Source: Luteolibacter luteus (GTDB lineage Bacteria; Verrucomicrobiota; Verrucomicrobiia; Verrucomicrobiales; Akkermansiaceae). Taken from it: a stretch of DNA of 64,000 bases. Positions 47,403 through 57,224 of this stretch are shown one piece after another. A model generated the notes under the pieces. That model did no database searches. It worked only from the letters and a program-made list of their open reading frames with translations, and had not been told where the DNA came from. The DNA is taken from positions 1,922,001 through 1,986,000 of the forward strand of contig NZ_CP051774.1 of NCBI RefSeq assembly GCF_012913485.1. Direction: 5' to 3'. Position numbers and translations under genes: made by a program. The first letter of the stretch is position 1. Each line of letters opens with the position of its first letter.

Positions 47403-49901
47403 CTAGGAAGACTTCCGCCGGCGTAGGAGCGCCAGCAACCCAAGACTTCCCAGAAGCATCGCAGCCGGTTCCGGCACGGCGGTCACGGTGATGAAACCGG
47501 AGCCTGGGCCGGGGGTCTGCAAATCGCCGCCGCCATTGAGGCCGGGCAAGGTGTCGTTGTAATCGATTCTCCAGAACTGGCCTCCCATGGAGTAGACCGT
47601 ATCGTCTGCGGAGAAGTTTGCGAAGGTTCCCACCAAGCTGTCGTAGGCCGCCAACGTGAACTTGTCGCCCAAGGTGAAGGTTCCCAGGTTGGTAAGACTC
47701 AGCGTAGCTCCGGAAAGCGTCAGCGTGCCATTCACATCGACCAAGTCGGCCGTGGTGGCCCCTCCGGTGACCTCCGCATTGAGAAGCCCGGTCAGGGTGG
47801 CCGAACTGTTCAAGGTCAGGGTCCCTGGAGAGCTGCCCGGATTGATCTGGCCGGCAAGCGTGATGCCAGCCTGACCCGCCGTGATCGATCCCGCCCCGGT
47901 CAAGGTCTGCCCTGCGCTCAAGGTCCAGCCATTCACCCCCGAGACATCGAGGACGGCACCTCCCTGAACCTCGATGGTGCTGGAGGCTCCGATACCGCCG
48001 GTGGATGAGAGGGCCAAAGTGCCGCCTGCGACCGTCGTCTTGCCGGTATAGGTGCTGCTCGCCTCAAGGGTGAGGGTACCCGCTCCCGACTTGGTAAGAC
48101 CACCAGTCCCGGAGAAGACCTGATTCGTCGCAAGGGTATTGCCATTGCTATCGACCTTCAGGCCGCCCCCCTTGATGTTCGCTTGGTCGAGCTTGGTAAT
48201 GAAGGCGGTGCTGGTGCCGGTCGCCACGATCTGGGTGCCGTTGAAGTGCACGTTGGCGGTGGTGGTGGCACTGGCATCCGGGTCGTTAGCCCGGCCATCT
48301 GCAAAGATACCGCTGCCAATCTCTCCGACCTTCAGCGTGCCGCCGTCAAGATTCATGGTGCCGGTGGTCGTGCCCACTACCCCGACCATGATCTTCGCGA
48401 CCCGCACTTCCGCGGTACCGGAGATATTGAGTTCGGAGGAAAGATTCCCCACTTCTCCCACATAGATGTTTCCGGCTTGGATGTCGATCAGGCCAGCGCT
48501 GGCATTCACGATGCCCTTGCCGCCGCCGCCGATGGTCATGGCGCCATTTCCGGTCTTGGTAATGGTGCCACCGGTCATGTTCACGGTCCCGGTGCCGCCA
48601 TTGCGCCCCACTGCGATCCAGTTGTTCGCGGACAAGCTTCCTGCGCTGAGGTTGTAGATCGCGTTGGCTGCTCCTGCGGCCTGGCCCACCCAGAACTCTC
48701 CATTGATGGAAACCGCGCCACCGGTCTGGGTCATCAGGCCCGCTGAGTTGTCACCCACGATGAAGTTCCCGCCACCGGTCTTGTTGAAGGTGCCACCGCT
48801 TATATTGACGGTGCCATTCCCACCTTCACGACCAATCGCGACCCAGCTGCCGACATTCAGGACTGCGGATCCGCTCAGCGTGTAGGTACCCGTGGAGCCG
48901 GCTCCTTGGCCGACCCAGAACTCGTTGTTCGAATTCACCGTGCCGCCGGAATGGGTAAACTGACCGGTAGTAGTGAAAGTGCCGGTGGTCTTGTAGGCCA
49001 CCACGAAGTTCCCGCTGCCGGTCTTGTTGATCGTGCCACCGGTCATGCTCATGATGCCATTGCCCCCGTCACGACCGATCGCAAAGACGTTCCCGACATT
49101 GGTCTCGGCGGTTCCGCTCATGTTGTAGGTGCCGTTAGACCCGGTATTGTTGGCCACCCAGAGCTGGTTGTTGACCGTGATGATGCCACCGCTGTGATTG
49201 CCCAGCGCGGTGCCGCTATTCGAGGCGAAGATCCAGTTGTCGGCACCGTTCTTGGTGATCGAACCCCCGGTCATGTTCAGAGTGCCATTGGCATTCGCGC
49301 CATTGCCAAACTCCACCCAGCCGCCGGCCGTGGTGATCGCACCGCTCTGGAGATTGAGCACACCGGTGCTGCCACCCGCCCCGACCTGGAGTTGGCTACC
49401 CACGGCGACCGTGCCCGTGGTATTCACGTTCATGGTGCCGTTGGCACCACCGGCATTGAAGCCGCCCACGTAGAGCCGGCCCGCCACGTTCACGCTGCCG
49501 GTTCCCTGCGCGAAGCCGGTGAGGCCAGCTACTACGGTGTTTGTATCGGCGAGGTTGTACTTTCCGGTACCGCCATTGGTGCCGACATACATCCAGTTCC
49601 CCGCGCCGGTCTGAGCCGCGCCCGCGGTGTGGTTCAGGACTCCGTTGGTTCCCGAGGCGCTTCCGACGATAATATCGACCGGCGTCGCGATGATATTCTC
49701 GGAAATGGTGGCGATATTTCCGGTGGAAGTATCGATGATAGCGTGGCTTCCACCAGTACCAGCGTCGCCAACCCAGTTGACGTCGTCATTCCATGCGGTG
49801 GAATTGGTTCCGTCCCAAACGGTGGCAAGGGAGGTGGTGGTGAGGCCAGCGAGGAGGGCACAGTACGCGCCCGCAGACACGATCTGCAGTCGAGTCGTCA
49901 T
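47403..49901 (-). CDS. PEP-CTERM surface protein with beta-helix repeats
   Basis: The 832-residue product has a signal peptide (MTTRLQIVSAGAYCALLAGLTT, ending LAT). About 500 residues follow of glycine/threonine/asparagine-rich repeats of roughly 70 residues each (units containing WVAIGREGGNGTVNISGGTFNK, EFWVGQ and YNLS). Next comes an autotransporter-associated beta-strand repeat (GGLTKSGAGTLTLEASSTY) and a C-terminal sorting tag (VPEPAAMLLGSLGLLALLRRRKSS). PEP-CTERM tags are processed by an exosortase, not encoded in this window. A passive structural or adhesive role at the surface is likely. It faces the rbfA gene tail to tail. Confidence 0.9.
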   Translation of the reverse strand: MTTRLQIVSAGAYCALLAGLTTTSLATVWDGTNSTAWNDDVNWVGDAGTGGSHAIIDTSTGNIATISENIIATPVDIIVGSASGTNGVLNHTAGAAQTGAGNWMYVGTNGGTGKYNLADTNTVVAGLTGFAQGTGSVNVAGRLYVGGFNAGGANGTMNVNTTGTVAVGSQLQVGAGGSTGVLNLQSGAITTAGGWVEFGNGANANGTLNMTGGSITKNGADNWIFASNSGTALGNHSGGIITVNNQLWVANNTGSNGTYNMSGTAETNVGNVFAIGRDGGNGIMSMTGGTINKTGSGNFVVAYKTTGTFTTTGQFTHSGGTVNSNNEFWVGQGAGSTGTYTLSGSAVLNVGSWVAIGREGGNGTVNISGGTFNKTGGGNFIVGDNSAGLMTQTGGAVSINGEFWVGQAAGAANAIYNLSAGSLSANNWIAVGRNGGTGTVNMTGGTITKTGNGAMTIGGGGKGIVNASAGLIDIQAGNIYVGEVGNLSSELNISGTAEVRVAKIMVGVVGTTTGTMNLDGGTLKVGEIGSGIFADGRANDPDASATTTANVHFNGTQIVATGTSTAFITKLDQANIKGGGLKVDSNGNTLATNQVFSGTGGLTKSGAGTLTLEASSTYTGKTTVAGGTLALSSTGGIGASSTIEVQGGAVLDVSGVNGWTLSAGQTLTGAGSITAGQAGITLAGQINPGSSPGTLTLNSSATLTGLLNAEVTGGATTADLVDVNGTLTLSGATLSLTNLGTFTLGDKFTLAAYDSLVGTFANFSADDTVYSMGGQFWRIDYNDTLPGLNGGGDLQTPGPGSGFITVTAVPEPAAMLLGSLGLLALLRRRKSS

Positions 49902-50234
49902 CAGGGTTTTTATTGGGAGGTTGGGTTTAGGGGCAGGTTCGAGAAAAACCTGTTTGCTATCACAAACCCGAAGTCCCTCCGGGGTCGAGCCGAATGCAGG
50001 GCATTCGGCCTAAAAGTTTGTCATATGGAAAATGATTGAATTCGCACGCAAAGGTGAGTCGAGGAGCAGCCTCATTCCAAAAAATCCAAAATTCTGCGGC
50101 ACCCTAACACGCAGCTACGCAAACCTCTTCGGCATAAGAAAAGGATAAGATAAGAGGCAAATCCACTGCCTTGACATTAGTTTTCTAAAAATTTAAGGAA
50201 TGCGTGCTGTTCACACCCCTTACACACCCATTCC
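49902..50234. promoter_or_regulatory. Divergent promoter region, PEP-CTERM gene and protease operon
   Basis: This 333-base gene-free region is AT-richer than its surroundings. On the plus strand, TTGACA at 50171-50176 and TAAGGA at 50194-50199, with a 17-base spacer, form a plausible sigma-70 promoter for the protease gene starting at 50235. The promoter of the PEP-CTERM gene must also lie here, but I cannot place it. Confidence 0.45.
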
Positions 50235-51476
50235 GTGAAGTTCGCCACTCCCGCCTGCCTGCTGTTGGGCCTGCCGCTCTGCGCGCTTGCCCAAGAACCG
50301 CCTAAAACCAATTCCTCACAGAAGGTCGATAGCGGGCTTCTGAGTACGGAGCCCTACCGTCACACCGGTATCGTCTTCGCCGGGGACGACGCCAACGCCT
50401 TCCGCGGCAGCGGCGTGGTGGCAAGCGATCCGAAGCTCTTTTTCACCGCCTCTCATGTCCTGTGGGACGATGAGAAGCAAAAGTGGTTCCTGCCTCCGGA
50501 ATGGGTAGGTGGCTACAGTGCGGATGCCACGCCCGGACTGGGCAAATTTTCCCGCGGTTATTTCCGCTGGGCAGGCTATTCCAGCGTGGTCACCGAAAGC
50601 GGCACGGAAACCCGGGGCGCCTTCAGCCGCGATATCTCGCTGGCTTGGGGACTTGAGGATTTCGTGGAGGGCGAACCGGCGCAGATCGACTTCAAAGGGG
50701 TCAATAGCCTGAGGAAAGCCAAGACCTCGATGATCACCGGCTACCCTGCCCTGCTGGACTATACTGGTGAAAGCGGCGGCTATTTCCTGCACGCCACCGA
50801 ACCCGACCTTACCCCGTTCAAGTCCGCAGTAACGGCGAACGGCAACTATTTGTATGCGACCCACATCTCCACGGGTCCCGGCAATAGCGGGGGACCGGTG
50901 TGGAGCCAGGACGACGGAGGACAATGGAAGGTCTCAGGATTGCTGGTCTCGGGACGCCCTTCGGAAGCAGGCGTCTACGCGATGTCCTCTTCCGTGAAGT
51001 CGCTGCTTCGTGCGGCTTCACCGGTGATTGCGGATCCCCGGAAATCCAACAAGTCGGTGCAGCTCGTTTCCACCGACACCTGCCGCATGGTGATGAACAA
51101 GCCAAAGCGCATCCCCGACGGCCTGCACCGCTGGACCAAGATCCCGCTGAAGTGCATCCGTTTCCCGGAAGGAAGCGTGGTGGCCACCGCCTATCTTGAT
51201 CTCAACATCACCACCAACCACCGCGGAGATCTTATCGTCGCGGTACTGGGGCCCGATGGAACCATGGCGATCGTTCACGATGGCCAGGGCGCAGGCGAAG
51301 ACAACCTCGAGTTCGACGATCTTCCCCTCAGTGCTCTCTTCCAAGATGCTTCCGCCGTGGGCAACTGGGCTCTTCTGGTGCAAGACCGGCTGACTGCCGA
51401 CCCCGCCGTGGTCACGAAGCTTGAACTTGAGATTACCGCGCAGCCAAAAACGGGCGGCGGCAGCACGGACCCGTGA
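50235..51476 (+). CDS. Exported trypsin-like serine protease with C-terminal P-domain
   Basis: The GTG at 50235 starts a 413-residue protein with a signal peptide (VKFATPACLLLGLPLCALAQ). The protease domain shows the chymotrypsin-fold triad: FTASHVLW (H74), FSRDISLAW (D133) and GPGNSGGPVW (S218). The last ~110 residues resemble a proprotein-convertase P-domain (TAYLDLNITTNHRGDLIVAVLGPDGT, VGNWALLVQD), a jelly-roll often appended to secreted bacterial proteases. It should act in the periplasm or outside. It overlaps the next gene by 4 bases (GTGA), so the two are co-translated. Confidence 0.87.
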   Translation: MKFATPACLLLGLPLCALAQEPPKTNSSQKVDSGLLSTEPYRHTGIVFAGDDANAFRGSGVVASDPKLFFTASHVLWDDEKQKWFLPPEWVGGYSADATPGLGKFSRGYFRWAGYSSVVTESGTETRGAFSRDISLAWGLEDFVEGEPAQIDFKGVNSLRKAKTSMITGYPALLDYTGESGGYFLHATEPDLTPFKSAVTANGNYLYATHISTGPGNSGGPVWSQDDGGQWKVSGLLVSGRPSEAGVYAMSSSVKSLLRAASPVIADPRKSNKSVQLVSTDTCRMVMNKPKRIPDGLHRWTKIPLKCIRFPEGSVVATAYLDLNITTNHRGDLIVAVLGPDGTMAIVHDGQGAGEDNLEFDDLPLSALFQDASAVGNWALLVQDRLTADPAVVTKLELEITAQPKTGGGSTDP

Positions 51477-52594
51477 TCCGGACGCGACGATTCCTTGTCC
51501 TCGCAGGCGCGCTCGCTACCGGCGGCGCGCTGTGGTGGAGCTTTGATGCTTGGTCGGGCGGCAGTTCCGCCGCCCCGCCGATCGTCAAAGCCCCGCTGCA
51601 ATCGGAGCCTTCATCCGCCTCACCACGCCAAAGGGAAATTTCCGCGGCGTGGCACGAGGTTCTTGCCAACTGCAAGGATGGGCGGGATCCCGAGGCGATC
51701 CGCAAGCAATTGGTCGCCTTGCGGGAGAGGTGGTCCGAGGAAGACGATCTCTATCTCGTCGCCCAATCGATCAGCCAGCTCCTCAAGACCGGTGAGGATG
51801 CAAAGACGGGACTGCGCTTGGAGACGGGACCACAAGGGCTTAGGGGATGGCCTACGATGCGGGTCTTCCTGCTCGATTTCCTGTCGACCGCGGATCCGGA
51901 CCTCGCGGTGGAAGTCGCACGCGAGATCCTGGCCAGCACCTCATCTGCAGAGGAATATGCGGTGGCCCTGAAGCCGCTGCTCATGAAGGGTCCATGGCGG
52001 GCTTCCGATGAGGAATTGCAGGAGCATTTCGCCAAACTGCTCGCCACCCCGGAATGGCAAACCCGCGAGGGACTCGCGGAAGCGCTCGACCTTCCCCGGG
52101 TAGCGTCATCTTCCGGCACGGCGGATGTGCTAGCCCGGTGGGTGGATGCTTCGCCACCCGCGGTGGAAGCGGGTGAAATCGCGCTCCACGAAACAGCGGC
52201 GCAGACGCCGTCGGTGTTGGTGGGATTGATCGCAGAAGACCGCACCCTCTTCGAGGACCAACCGGAGCTCAGGGCCAGCCTGATGGCCCGGGCGACGGTC
52301 TCGGACGGAGGCCAAGCGACGGAAGTGAATGCCTATCTCCGCGATCCCGCGATCTCAAAACAGGAGAAGGAAAGTTTCCTGGCCCTCTATCCGCTCCGCA
52401 GTGCCACCACAGGCTACCGGCTCTACGGGCAGCCACCCAAGCCCTTTGAGCGCAACCAAGTCGTTGCGGATGACCAAGCTGCACTCCAAGCCGTCACCCA
52501 CTGGATGGCGGATCCAGCCATGGCAGAGCTCGCTCCCTCACTGAAGTCCTTGCAGGGCCGGCTCCAGACTTGGGTGGGACAGGCTGGCGATTGA
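51473..52594 (+). CDS. Membrane-anchored protein of unknown function, partner of the protease gene
   Basis: The GTG at 51473 overlaps the protease stop. The 373-residue product begins with one hydrophobic segment (RRFLVLAGALATGGALWWSF), probably a membrane anchor, and a low-complexity linker. An alpha-helical, acidic body follows, rich in AEE/EAL motifs (LLDFLSTADPDLAVEVAREIL, YAVALKPLLMKGPWRASDEELQEHF), which suggests helical repeats. No catalytic motif is visible. Its coupling with a secreted serine protease suggests an adaptor, inhibitor or substrate-presenting role, but this is inference. Confidence 0.7.
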   Translation: MIRTRRFLVLAGALATGGALWWSFDAWSGGSSAAPPIVKAPLQSEPSSASPRQREISAAWHEVLANCKDGRDPEAIRKQLVALRERWSEEDDLYLVAQSISQLLKTGEDAKTGLRLETGPQGLRGWPTMRVFLLDFLSTADPDLAVEVAREILASTSSAEEYAVALKPLLMKGPWRASDEELQEHFAKLLATPEWQTREGLAEALDLPRVASSSGTADVLARWVDASPPAVEAGEIALHETAAQTPSVLVGLIAEDRTLFEDQPELRASLMARATVSDGGQATEVNAYLRDPAISKQEKESFLALYPLRSATTGYRLYGQPPKPFERNQVVADDQAALQAVTHWMADPAMAELAPSLKSLQGRLQTWVGQAGD

Positions 52595-52624
52595 CGCGGG
52601 GAGGCTCCCGCGGTTGGATAAGGC

Positions 52625-53023
52625 ATGGCTTCCACCGCCGTTTCCCTGCTCGGGCTAGTCCTGATGATCGCGATGATCGCGGGTCTCTGGGTCGGCGTCC
52701 TTGGGCTCCGCCAAGCCGGCAGGAATGGCGCATGGTGGACGATGATGCTGGCTGTTTGCGGGATCACGTTGGGCACGCTTGGCTTCGCCGGTCTTACATT
52801 CGCGCTATCCACTTCGCTCGCTGGCGGATCCGGAGGAGCTGGCATGGCGATCTTCGGGATCTTCTCGATGCTCGTTCCCTTCAGCGTGCTGCTCTTCATC
52901 ATCGGATTCGCCATCCACGGCTTGAAAACGGCTCGCGTGAACCAGCGGATCCGGGAGTTGGAGCAATTGACGGAAGCCATGAGCGAGGAGATCAACCGAC
53001 TGCGAGAAGGGAGAATGTCTTGA
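52625..53023 (+). CDS. Small integral membrane protein, DUF4190-like
   Basis: The 132-residue protein has three or four hydrophobic helices (AVSLLGLVLMIAMIAGLWVGVLGL, TMMLAVCGITLGTLGFAGLTFAL, GIFSMLVPFSVLLFIIGFAIHG) and a C-terminal amphipathic helix with coiled-coil character (INQRIRELEQLTEAMSEEI-like). It resembles DUF4190-type proteins in arrangement. Its stop overlaps the TTG start of the chorismate-binding gene. The function is unknown. Confidence 0.65.
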   Translation: MASTAVSLLGLVLMIAMIAGLWVGVLGLRQAGRNGAWWTMMLAVCGITLGTLGFAGLTFALSTSLAGGSGGAGMAIFGIFSMLVPFSVLLFIIGFAIHGLKTARVNQRIRELEQLTEAMSEEINRLREGRMS

Positions 53024-54033
53024 GTAGCGAAAGCATTGCATTCCTCGATCTGCCCGACGAGAGGACCTTGGTGGGTTACGGGCCCTTTCATACGACGAAT
53101 CTCGTACCAAAGTCGGGAGCCGCCTTCTATCGGAATGACTTCGGCCTGACTTCCACGGAGCCATGGTGGATTCCCGAGCGTTGGGAAGTTCTGCCGCGAG
53201 GGTCCGTCACGGGGATCTTGGGCGAAGTGCCATCCCCGCTTGCATGCGCTTGGGAAGCACCGGACGCTTCCGAGTTCGCCACGGTTTTCCAGGAGATCAG
53301 CGCCGCCATCCGGGCCGGAGCCTTCGAGAAGACCGTGCCCGTGGTGGTGGAGCGGGGGCAATTGGAAGAATTGCCAGCCCAGACGCTGCTCTCCTGGGCA
53401 AGCACCTGTGAAGCACCGCTGTTCGCCTATGGCTTCACCGACGGGGAGTCGGGCTTTGCGGGTTCTTCTCCGGAACGCTTGTTCTCGGTCTCCGGTAGCG
53501 TGCTCAAAACCATGGCACTCGCCGGTACCGCGCGGGCCGAAGAGCGGGACGTGCTGGCCGTGGATGAAAAGGAAATTCGCGAACACGAATACGTCGCCCA
53601 ATCGATCGTGGCGAAGCTCAGCGACATCGGCAACGTCAGGCGGAGTCCCCGCGGGATCATGGAGCTTCGTTCGATCGTTCACTTCCACACGCCGATCGAA
53701 GTGGAACTCAGCGGATATGAGTCGCCGGATTCACTGGTGAAGCGTCTTCACCCGACCCCGGCGCTAGGTCCCCTGCCCCGCACGCGCGAGACGATGGACC
53801 AGTTGATTTCGTGGCGCCGGAGGCTCGGAACACCGGAAGGTTTCGGAGCTCCGTTCGGAGCGATCCTTGATGGGGAGTTCCATGCAATCGTGGCGATCCG
53901 CGGGCTCTGGTGGTCCGGCACGGAGCTGATCCTGCCCGCCGGATGTGGCGTGATCGAAGCCAGCCGGCTGGTGAATGAATGGCGCGAGCTCCGTCTCAAG
54001 CGCGAGGCGGTGAAGGCGCGCTTCGGCTTCTGA
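53020..54033 (+). CDS. Chorismate-binding enzyme, isochorismate-synthase-like
   Basis: The most sensible start is TTG 53020, which overlaps the stop of the preceding gene (TTGA); the upstream extension of the frame covers that gene in another phase. The 337-residue product contains the chorismate-enzyme core: FAGSSPERLFSVSG, MALAGTARAEERD, EIREHEYVAQSIVAKL, ELRSIVHFHTPIEVEL, LHPTPALGPLPR, and the C-terminal AGCGVIEASRLVNEWREL. The order and short length fit MenF/EntC-type isochorismate synthases, which feed menaquinone or siderophore synthesis; aminodeoxychorismate synthase component I is an alternative. No other menaquinone gene is nearby. Confidence 0.82.
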   Translation: MSSESIAFLDLPDERTLVGYGPFHTTNLVPKSGAAFYRNDFGLTSTEPWWIPERWEVLPRGSVTGILGEVPSPLACAWEAPDASEFATVFQEISAAIRAGAFEKTVPVVVERGQLEELPAQTLLSWASTCEAPLFAYGFTDGESGFAGSSPERLFSVSGSVLKTMALAGTARAEERDVLAVDEKEIREHEYVAQSIVAKLSDIGNVRRSPRGIMELRSIVHFHTPIEVELSGYESPDSLVKRLHPTPALGPLPRTRETMDQLISWRRRLGTPEGFGAPFGAILDGEFHAIVAIRGLWWSGTELILPAGCGVIEASRLVNEWRELRLKREAVKARFGF

Positions 54034-54066
54034 AGCGATCCCTGTCAAAACCAAAGCGCCCTTGAA

Positions 54067-54086
54067 GCGGGAGCCTGTGCTCCCGC
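54067..54086. terminator. Hairpin between convergent genes
   Basis: GCGGGAG/CTCCCGC (54067-54073 and 54080-54086) with a 6-base loop forms a stable 7-bp stem between the isochorismate-synthase-like gene and the convergent AIM24 gene. It lacks a clear T-run on either side, so it is a weak terminator candidate. Confidence 0.5.
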
Positions 54087-54114
54087 CCCAAAGGCAGAGT
54101 CCTAACGGCGACGA

Positions 54115-55110
54115 TCAGTCGCCGAAGAGATTTCCGAGGCCGCCGAGGGCGGAGCCTTGCTCGCGGCCGCTCGCATACATGCTGGTGATCCGCTGCGCCA
54201 GGCGCGCGAAGGGCATGCTCTGCAACCACACAGTACCGTGGCCTTGCAGCGTGGCGAGGAAGAGGCCTTCGCCGCCGAAGACCATCGACTTCAAATTGCC
54301 AGAGCGCTGGATGTCGTAGTCGATGCCCTTGGTGAAGGCGACCAGACACCCGGTATCGACGAAGAGCTTCTCGCCCTTGAGCTCCTTGCGCACCACGGTG
54401 CCGCCGGCGTGAACGAAAGCCATGCCATCGCCCTGAAGGCGCTGAAGGATGAAGCCCTCGCCCCCGAAAAGGCCGGCGCCGAGCTTGCGGTTAAAGGCGA
54501 TCCCGAGCTGGGTACCCATCGCGGCGCAGAGGAAGGCATCCTTCTGGCAAAGTAGTTCGCCGCCTTGCTGGGAAAGATCTACGGGAACCACCGTACCAGG
54601 ATAAGGAGCCGCAAAGGTCACGCGCTTCTTGACTCCCGAACGGTTGGTGAAGTGGGTCATGAAGATCGACTCGCCGGTAAGCGCCCGCTTTCCGACCGCC
54701 ATGAGCTTGCCCATGAAGCCTTGGTCCGGCGTCGAGCCATCGCCCATCTTGGTTTCGAAGGCGATGCCATCTTCCATGTAGTTCATGGCTCCGGCTTCTG
54801 CGATCACGGTCTCGCCGGAATCCAGCTCGATCTCCACCATCTGGATGGACTCGCCAATGATCTCGTAGTCGATCTCATGGGAACGCTTGCCGAATGCCGG
54901 TGGAGCTCCGCCCGGCGGGAGCGGAGGAGGTGCACCTGCACCCTGGAAAAGGTCCGGCAGGACCTTGGCGGCAGGTTCCCAGCCGGTCATGCCTTGCGTC
55001 CAGACCACGGTCTGGGGGGTGATGGTTCCGGCTTCGACCAGCTCGGGAAGATTTTCTTCGGAAGTAGAGGCAGTGGATCCGGATGCGCTATGATAGTGCC
55101 AGGTTTTCAT
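54115..55110 (-). CDS. AIM24/TIGR00266 family protein with N-terminal GYF_2-like domain
   Basis: The ATG at 55110 ([15 protein letters not shown]) gives 331 residues. Residues 1-60 resemble a GYF_2-type domain ([24 protein letters not shown]), followed by a proline-rich linker. Residues ~80-320 are the AIM24 fold, with [70 protein letters not shown] and [25 protein letters not shown]24-family proteins form a double-stranded beta-helix-like fold. The bacterial function is not settled; the mitochondrial relative supports inner-membrane organisation. It is probably transcribed alone. Confidence 0.83.
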   Translation of the reverse strand: MKTWHYHSASGSTASTSEENLPELVEAGTITPQTVVWTQGMTGWEPAAKVLPDLFQGAGAPPPLPPGGAPPAFGKRSHEIDYEIIGESIQMVEIELDSGETVIAEAGAMNYMEDGIAFETKMGDGSTPDQGFMGKLMAVGKRALTGESIFMTHFTNRSGVKKRVTFAAPYPGTVVPVDLSQQGGELLCQKDAFLCAAMGTQLGIAFNRKLGAGLFGGEGFILQRLQGDGMAFVHAGGTVVRKELKGEKLFVDTGCLVAFTKGIDYDIQRSGNLKSMVFGGEGLFLATLQGHGTVWLQSMPFARLAQRITSMYASGREQGSALGGLGNLFGD

Positions 55111-55246
55111 CGGAGGCAAAGGTAGGTGCGATGGATGCGGCGGCAAGAATGGGGGAAGCAACGAATCCGGCAATTACACGATCGTTGTAGAATTCCATGC
55201 GGGCGACTTTCCATGGTCCCCGGTCCGGATCTTCTCCGCCGCCGGG

Positions 55247-55285
55247 CGCCTGTTCCGCCTGATAAAACAGGGAAAATAACAGGCG
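55247..55285. repeat. 39-bp dispersed hairpin element, copy B
   Basis: This is the second copy of the element at 5243-5281. The outer arms CGCCTGTT (55247-55254) and AACAGGCG (55278-55285) are perfect complements, and the inner part is CCGCCTGATAAAACAGGG then AAAAT. Like copy A it stands between two minus-strand genes. A separate 7-bp inverted repeat (GTGCCAG/CTGGCAC, 55355-55387) lies in the same 306-base gap, which holds no gene. Confidence 0.65.
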
Positions 55286-55416
55286 TCCTCTCCGGAGTCA
55301 GGCGCGCGACCGCTTTGCCCCAGAAGTAGAAGGGCTGCGGGTTCTTTGGAAGCCGTGCCAGTGGTCCCCGGCGCGGGTCTCTGGCACTCCTAAGGGCGGA
55401 ACTACGTGCAACAGCG

Positions 55417-57192
55417 TTAGAGGAGCTGCGTCTCGGCGAGGAGGTGGTAGGTGCCTTGCTTGGCGATAAGCTCCTGGTGGGTGCCACTTTCGATCAGTCT
55501 GCCGTGGTTCAGGACGAGGATCCGGTCGGCGTGGCGGACGGTGGAGAGGCGGTGCGCGATGACGAGGCTGGTCCGGCCTTTCATGAGGCGCTCCAGCGCT
55601 TCGTTGACGAGGCGCTCGCTCTCGGTATCCAGCGCACTGGTAGCTTCATCGAGAAGAAGGATACGCGGATCCGCAAGAATCGCGCGGGCGATCGCGATGC
55701 GCTGGCGCTGGCCACCGGAGAGCTTCACGCCACGGGGCCCCACGGTCGTGTCATATCCGTCGGGGAGCGCCGCGATGAAATCATGCGCGTTCGCTTGTTT
55801 TGCAGCTTCCTCGATCTCGGCAGCGGTGGCACCGGGTCGTCCGTATTCGATATTCTCGCGGATGGAGCCACCGAATAGCAGCACTTCCTGCGGGACCACG
55901 GCGATCTGGTGACGCAGGGAAGCAAGCTGGAGTTCCGAGGCGTCATTGCCATCGAAGGTTACCTTGCCGCTTTCCGGTTGATTGAAGCCAAGGATCAATG
56001 AGAAGACCGTCGATTTCCCCGCGCCCGACGGACCAACCAAGGCCACGCGCTGGCCTGGTTCGGCGATGAAGGAAAGCTCGTCCAGCACCGGGGCTTCGGG
56101 ACGCGAGGGATAGCGGAAGGTCACGTTTTGGAAAGCGAGGCCGCCATCCAGCCTCCCCACTGCGAGCGATCCGCTGCGCTCGGGAGACTCCGCCATCAGT
56201 TCACGCAGGCGCTCGGTCGCGCCCGTCATGGCTTGGAACTGCGAAACGATTTCCGGCATCGAACCCAGCGAGGCACCGACAAAAACACTGAAGATCATGA
56301 AGCCGGTGAAGGCCCGCTGATCGATCGCGCCGCTGGCTAACAGGTGGGAGCCATACCAGACCACTCCGCCAATGGTGCCGAACATCACGAAGATGATGAA
56401 GGACAGGAAGGCGGCCCGGGCACTCGCACCGCGCAGCGCGACATTGTAGACGCGATCCAGGGCACGGTTGTAGCGGGTCATCTCGAAGGCCTCGTTCGAG
56501 AAGGCCTTCACGTCGGCAATGCTCTGGACGCTTTCCTCCATCACCATCCCGGACTCGGCGAGGGCATCCTGCGCTTCACGGGAGTATTTCCGGACCTTCC
56601 TTCCGGAAAGAGCCACGGCCAGCACGACCACCGGCACGCAGGCCAGCATCACCAGCGAGAGCTTCCATGAGAGGATGAAGACGATGATCAAGCTTCCGAT
56701 CAGCACCACGCTGTGACGTGCCGCCTGCGGGAGCGTATTGAGAAAGGTCTCGCGGACGGTCACGAGGTCCGAGGAGACGCGATTGCTTACCGAGCCGGAG
56801 CGCTGATCTTGGAAAAAAGGCACCGGCAGTTTCAGCAGGTGCGTGAAGAGATCCCGCCGCAGGTCATTGAGGGCGGCCTCGCCGGAACGGGTGAAGCCAC
56901 GGACCCGCCAGTAGGCGATGAAGGCCTGAACCGCCAGAATGCCAACCAGCCAGAGGATCTTTTCATCCGCCCGCTGACGCGTGGCCACGGTATCGACGCC
57001 CTTTTTCCACGCATCCGCGGGATCGCCGATGAGATCCTTCAAGAACCAGGGAAAAGCGAGCGAGAGGCCCGCGGTGAAAAACAAGGCGAGGACCGAGGGA
57101 ATGAAGATCTTCCGGTAGGGCCGGACATAGGACAGCACCCACGCGACTCCCCCTCTCACATCGCGCTTCTTTTCCGCCTCGGCATTCCGCAT
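55417..57192 (-). CDS. ABC exporter half-transporter (MsbA/lipid A exporter-like)
   Basis: The ATG at 57192 (MRNAEAEKKRDVRGGV) was chosen over an upstream frame extension that would overlap dxr. The 591-residue protein has a six-helix membrane domain (about 20-320) and a C-terminal ATPase: GPSGAGKST (Walker A), LSGGQRQRIAIARAIL (signature), ILLLDEATSALD (Walker B), and AHRLSTVRHAD (H-loop). The architecture matches type IV exporters such as MsbA and multidrug half-transporters working as homodimers. Position after dxr and cdsA suggests, but does not prove, a lipid-related cargo. The gap to dxr is 32 bases. Confidence 0.88.
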   Translation of the reverse strand: MRNAEAEKKRDVRGGVAWVLSYVRPYRKIFIPSVLALFFTAGLSLAFPWFLKDLIGDPADAWKKGVDTVATRQRADEKILWLVGILAVQAFIAYWRVRGFTRSGEAALNDLRRDLFTHLLKLPVPFFQDQRSGSVSNRVSSDLVTVRETFLNTLPQAARHSVVLIGSLIIVFILSWKLSLVMLACVPVVVLAVALSGRKVRKYSREAQDALAESGMVMEESVQSIADVKAFSNEAFEMTRYNRALDRVYNVALRGASARAAFLSFIIFVMFGTIGGVVWYGSHLLASGAIDQRAFTGFMIFSVFVGASLGSMPEIVSQFQAMTGATERLRELMAESPERSGSLAVGRLDGGLAFQNVTFRYPSRPEAPVLDELSFIAEPGQRVALVGPSGAGKSTVFSLILGFNQPESGKVTFDGNDASELQLASLRHQIAVVPQEVLLFGGSIRENIEYGRPGATAAEIEEAAKQANAHDFIAALPDGYDTTVGPRGVKLSGGQRQRIAIARAILADPRILLLDEATSALDTESERLVNEALERLMKGRTSLVIAHRLSTVRHADRILVLNHGRLIESGTHQELIAKQGTYHLLAETQLL

Positions 57193-57224
57193 GGCGGGGA
57201 TGGGAGACGATGCCGCGCCGCCCG

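Noticed and set aside
52570-53019. A longer N-terminus for the isochorismate-synthase-like gene
   Set aside because: The upstream part of the frame coincides with the small membrane protein gene in another phase and encodes arginine-rich sequence unlike the family.
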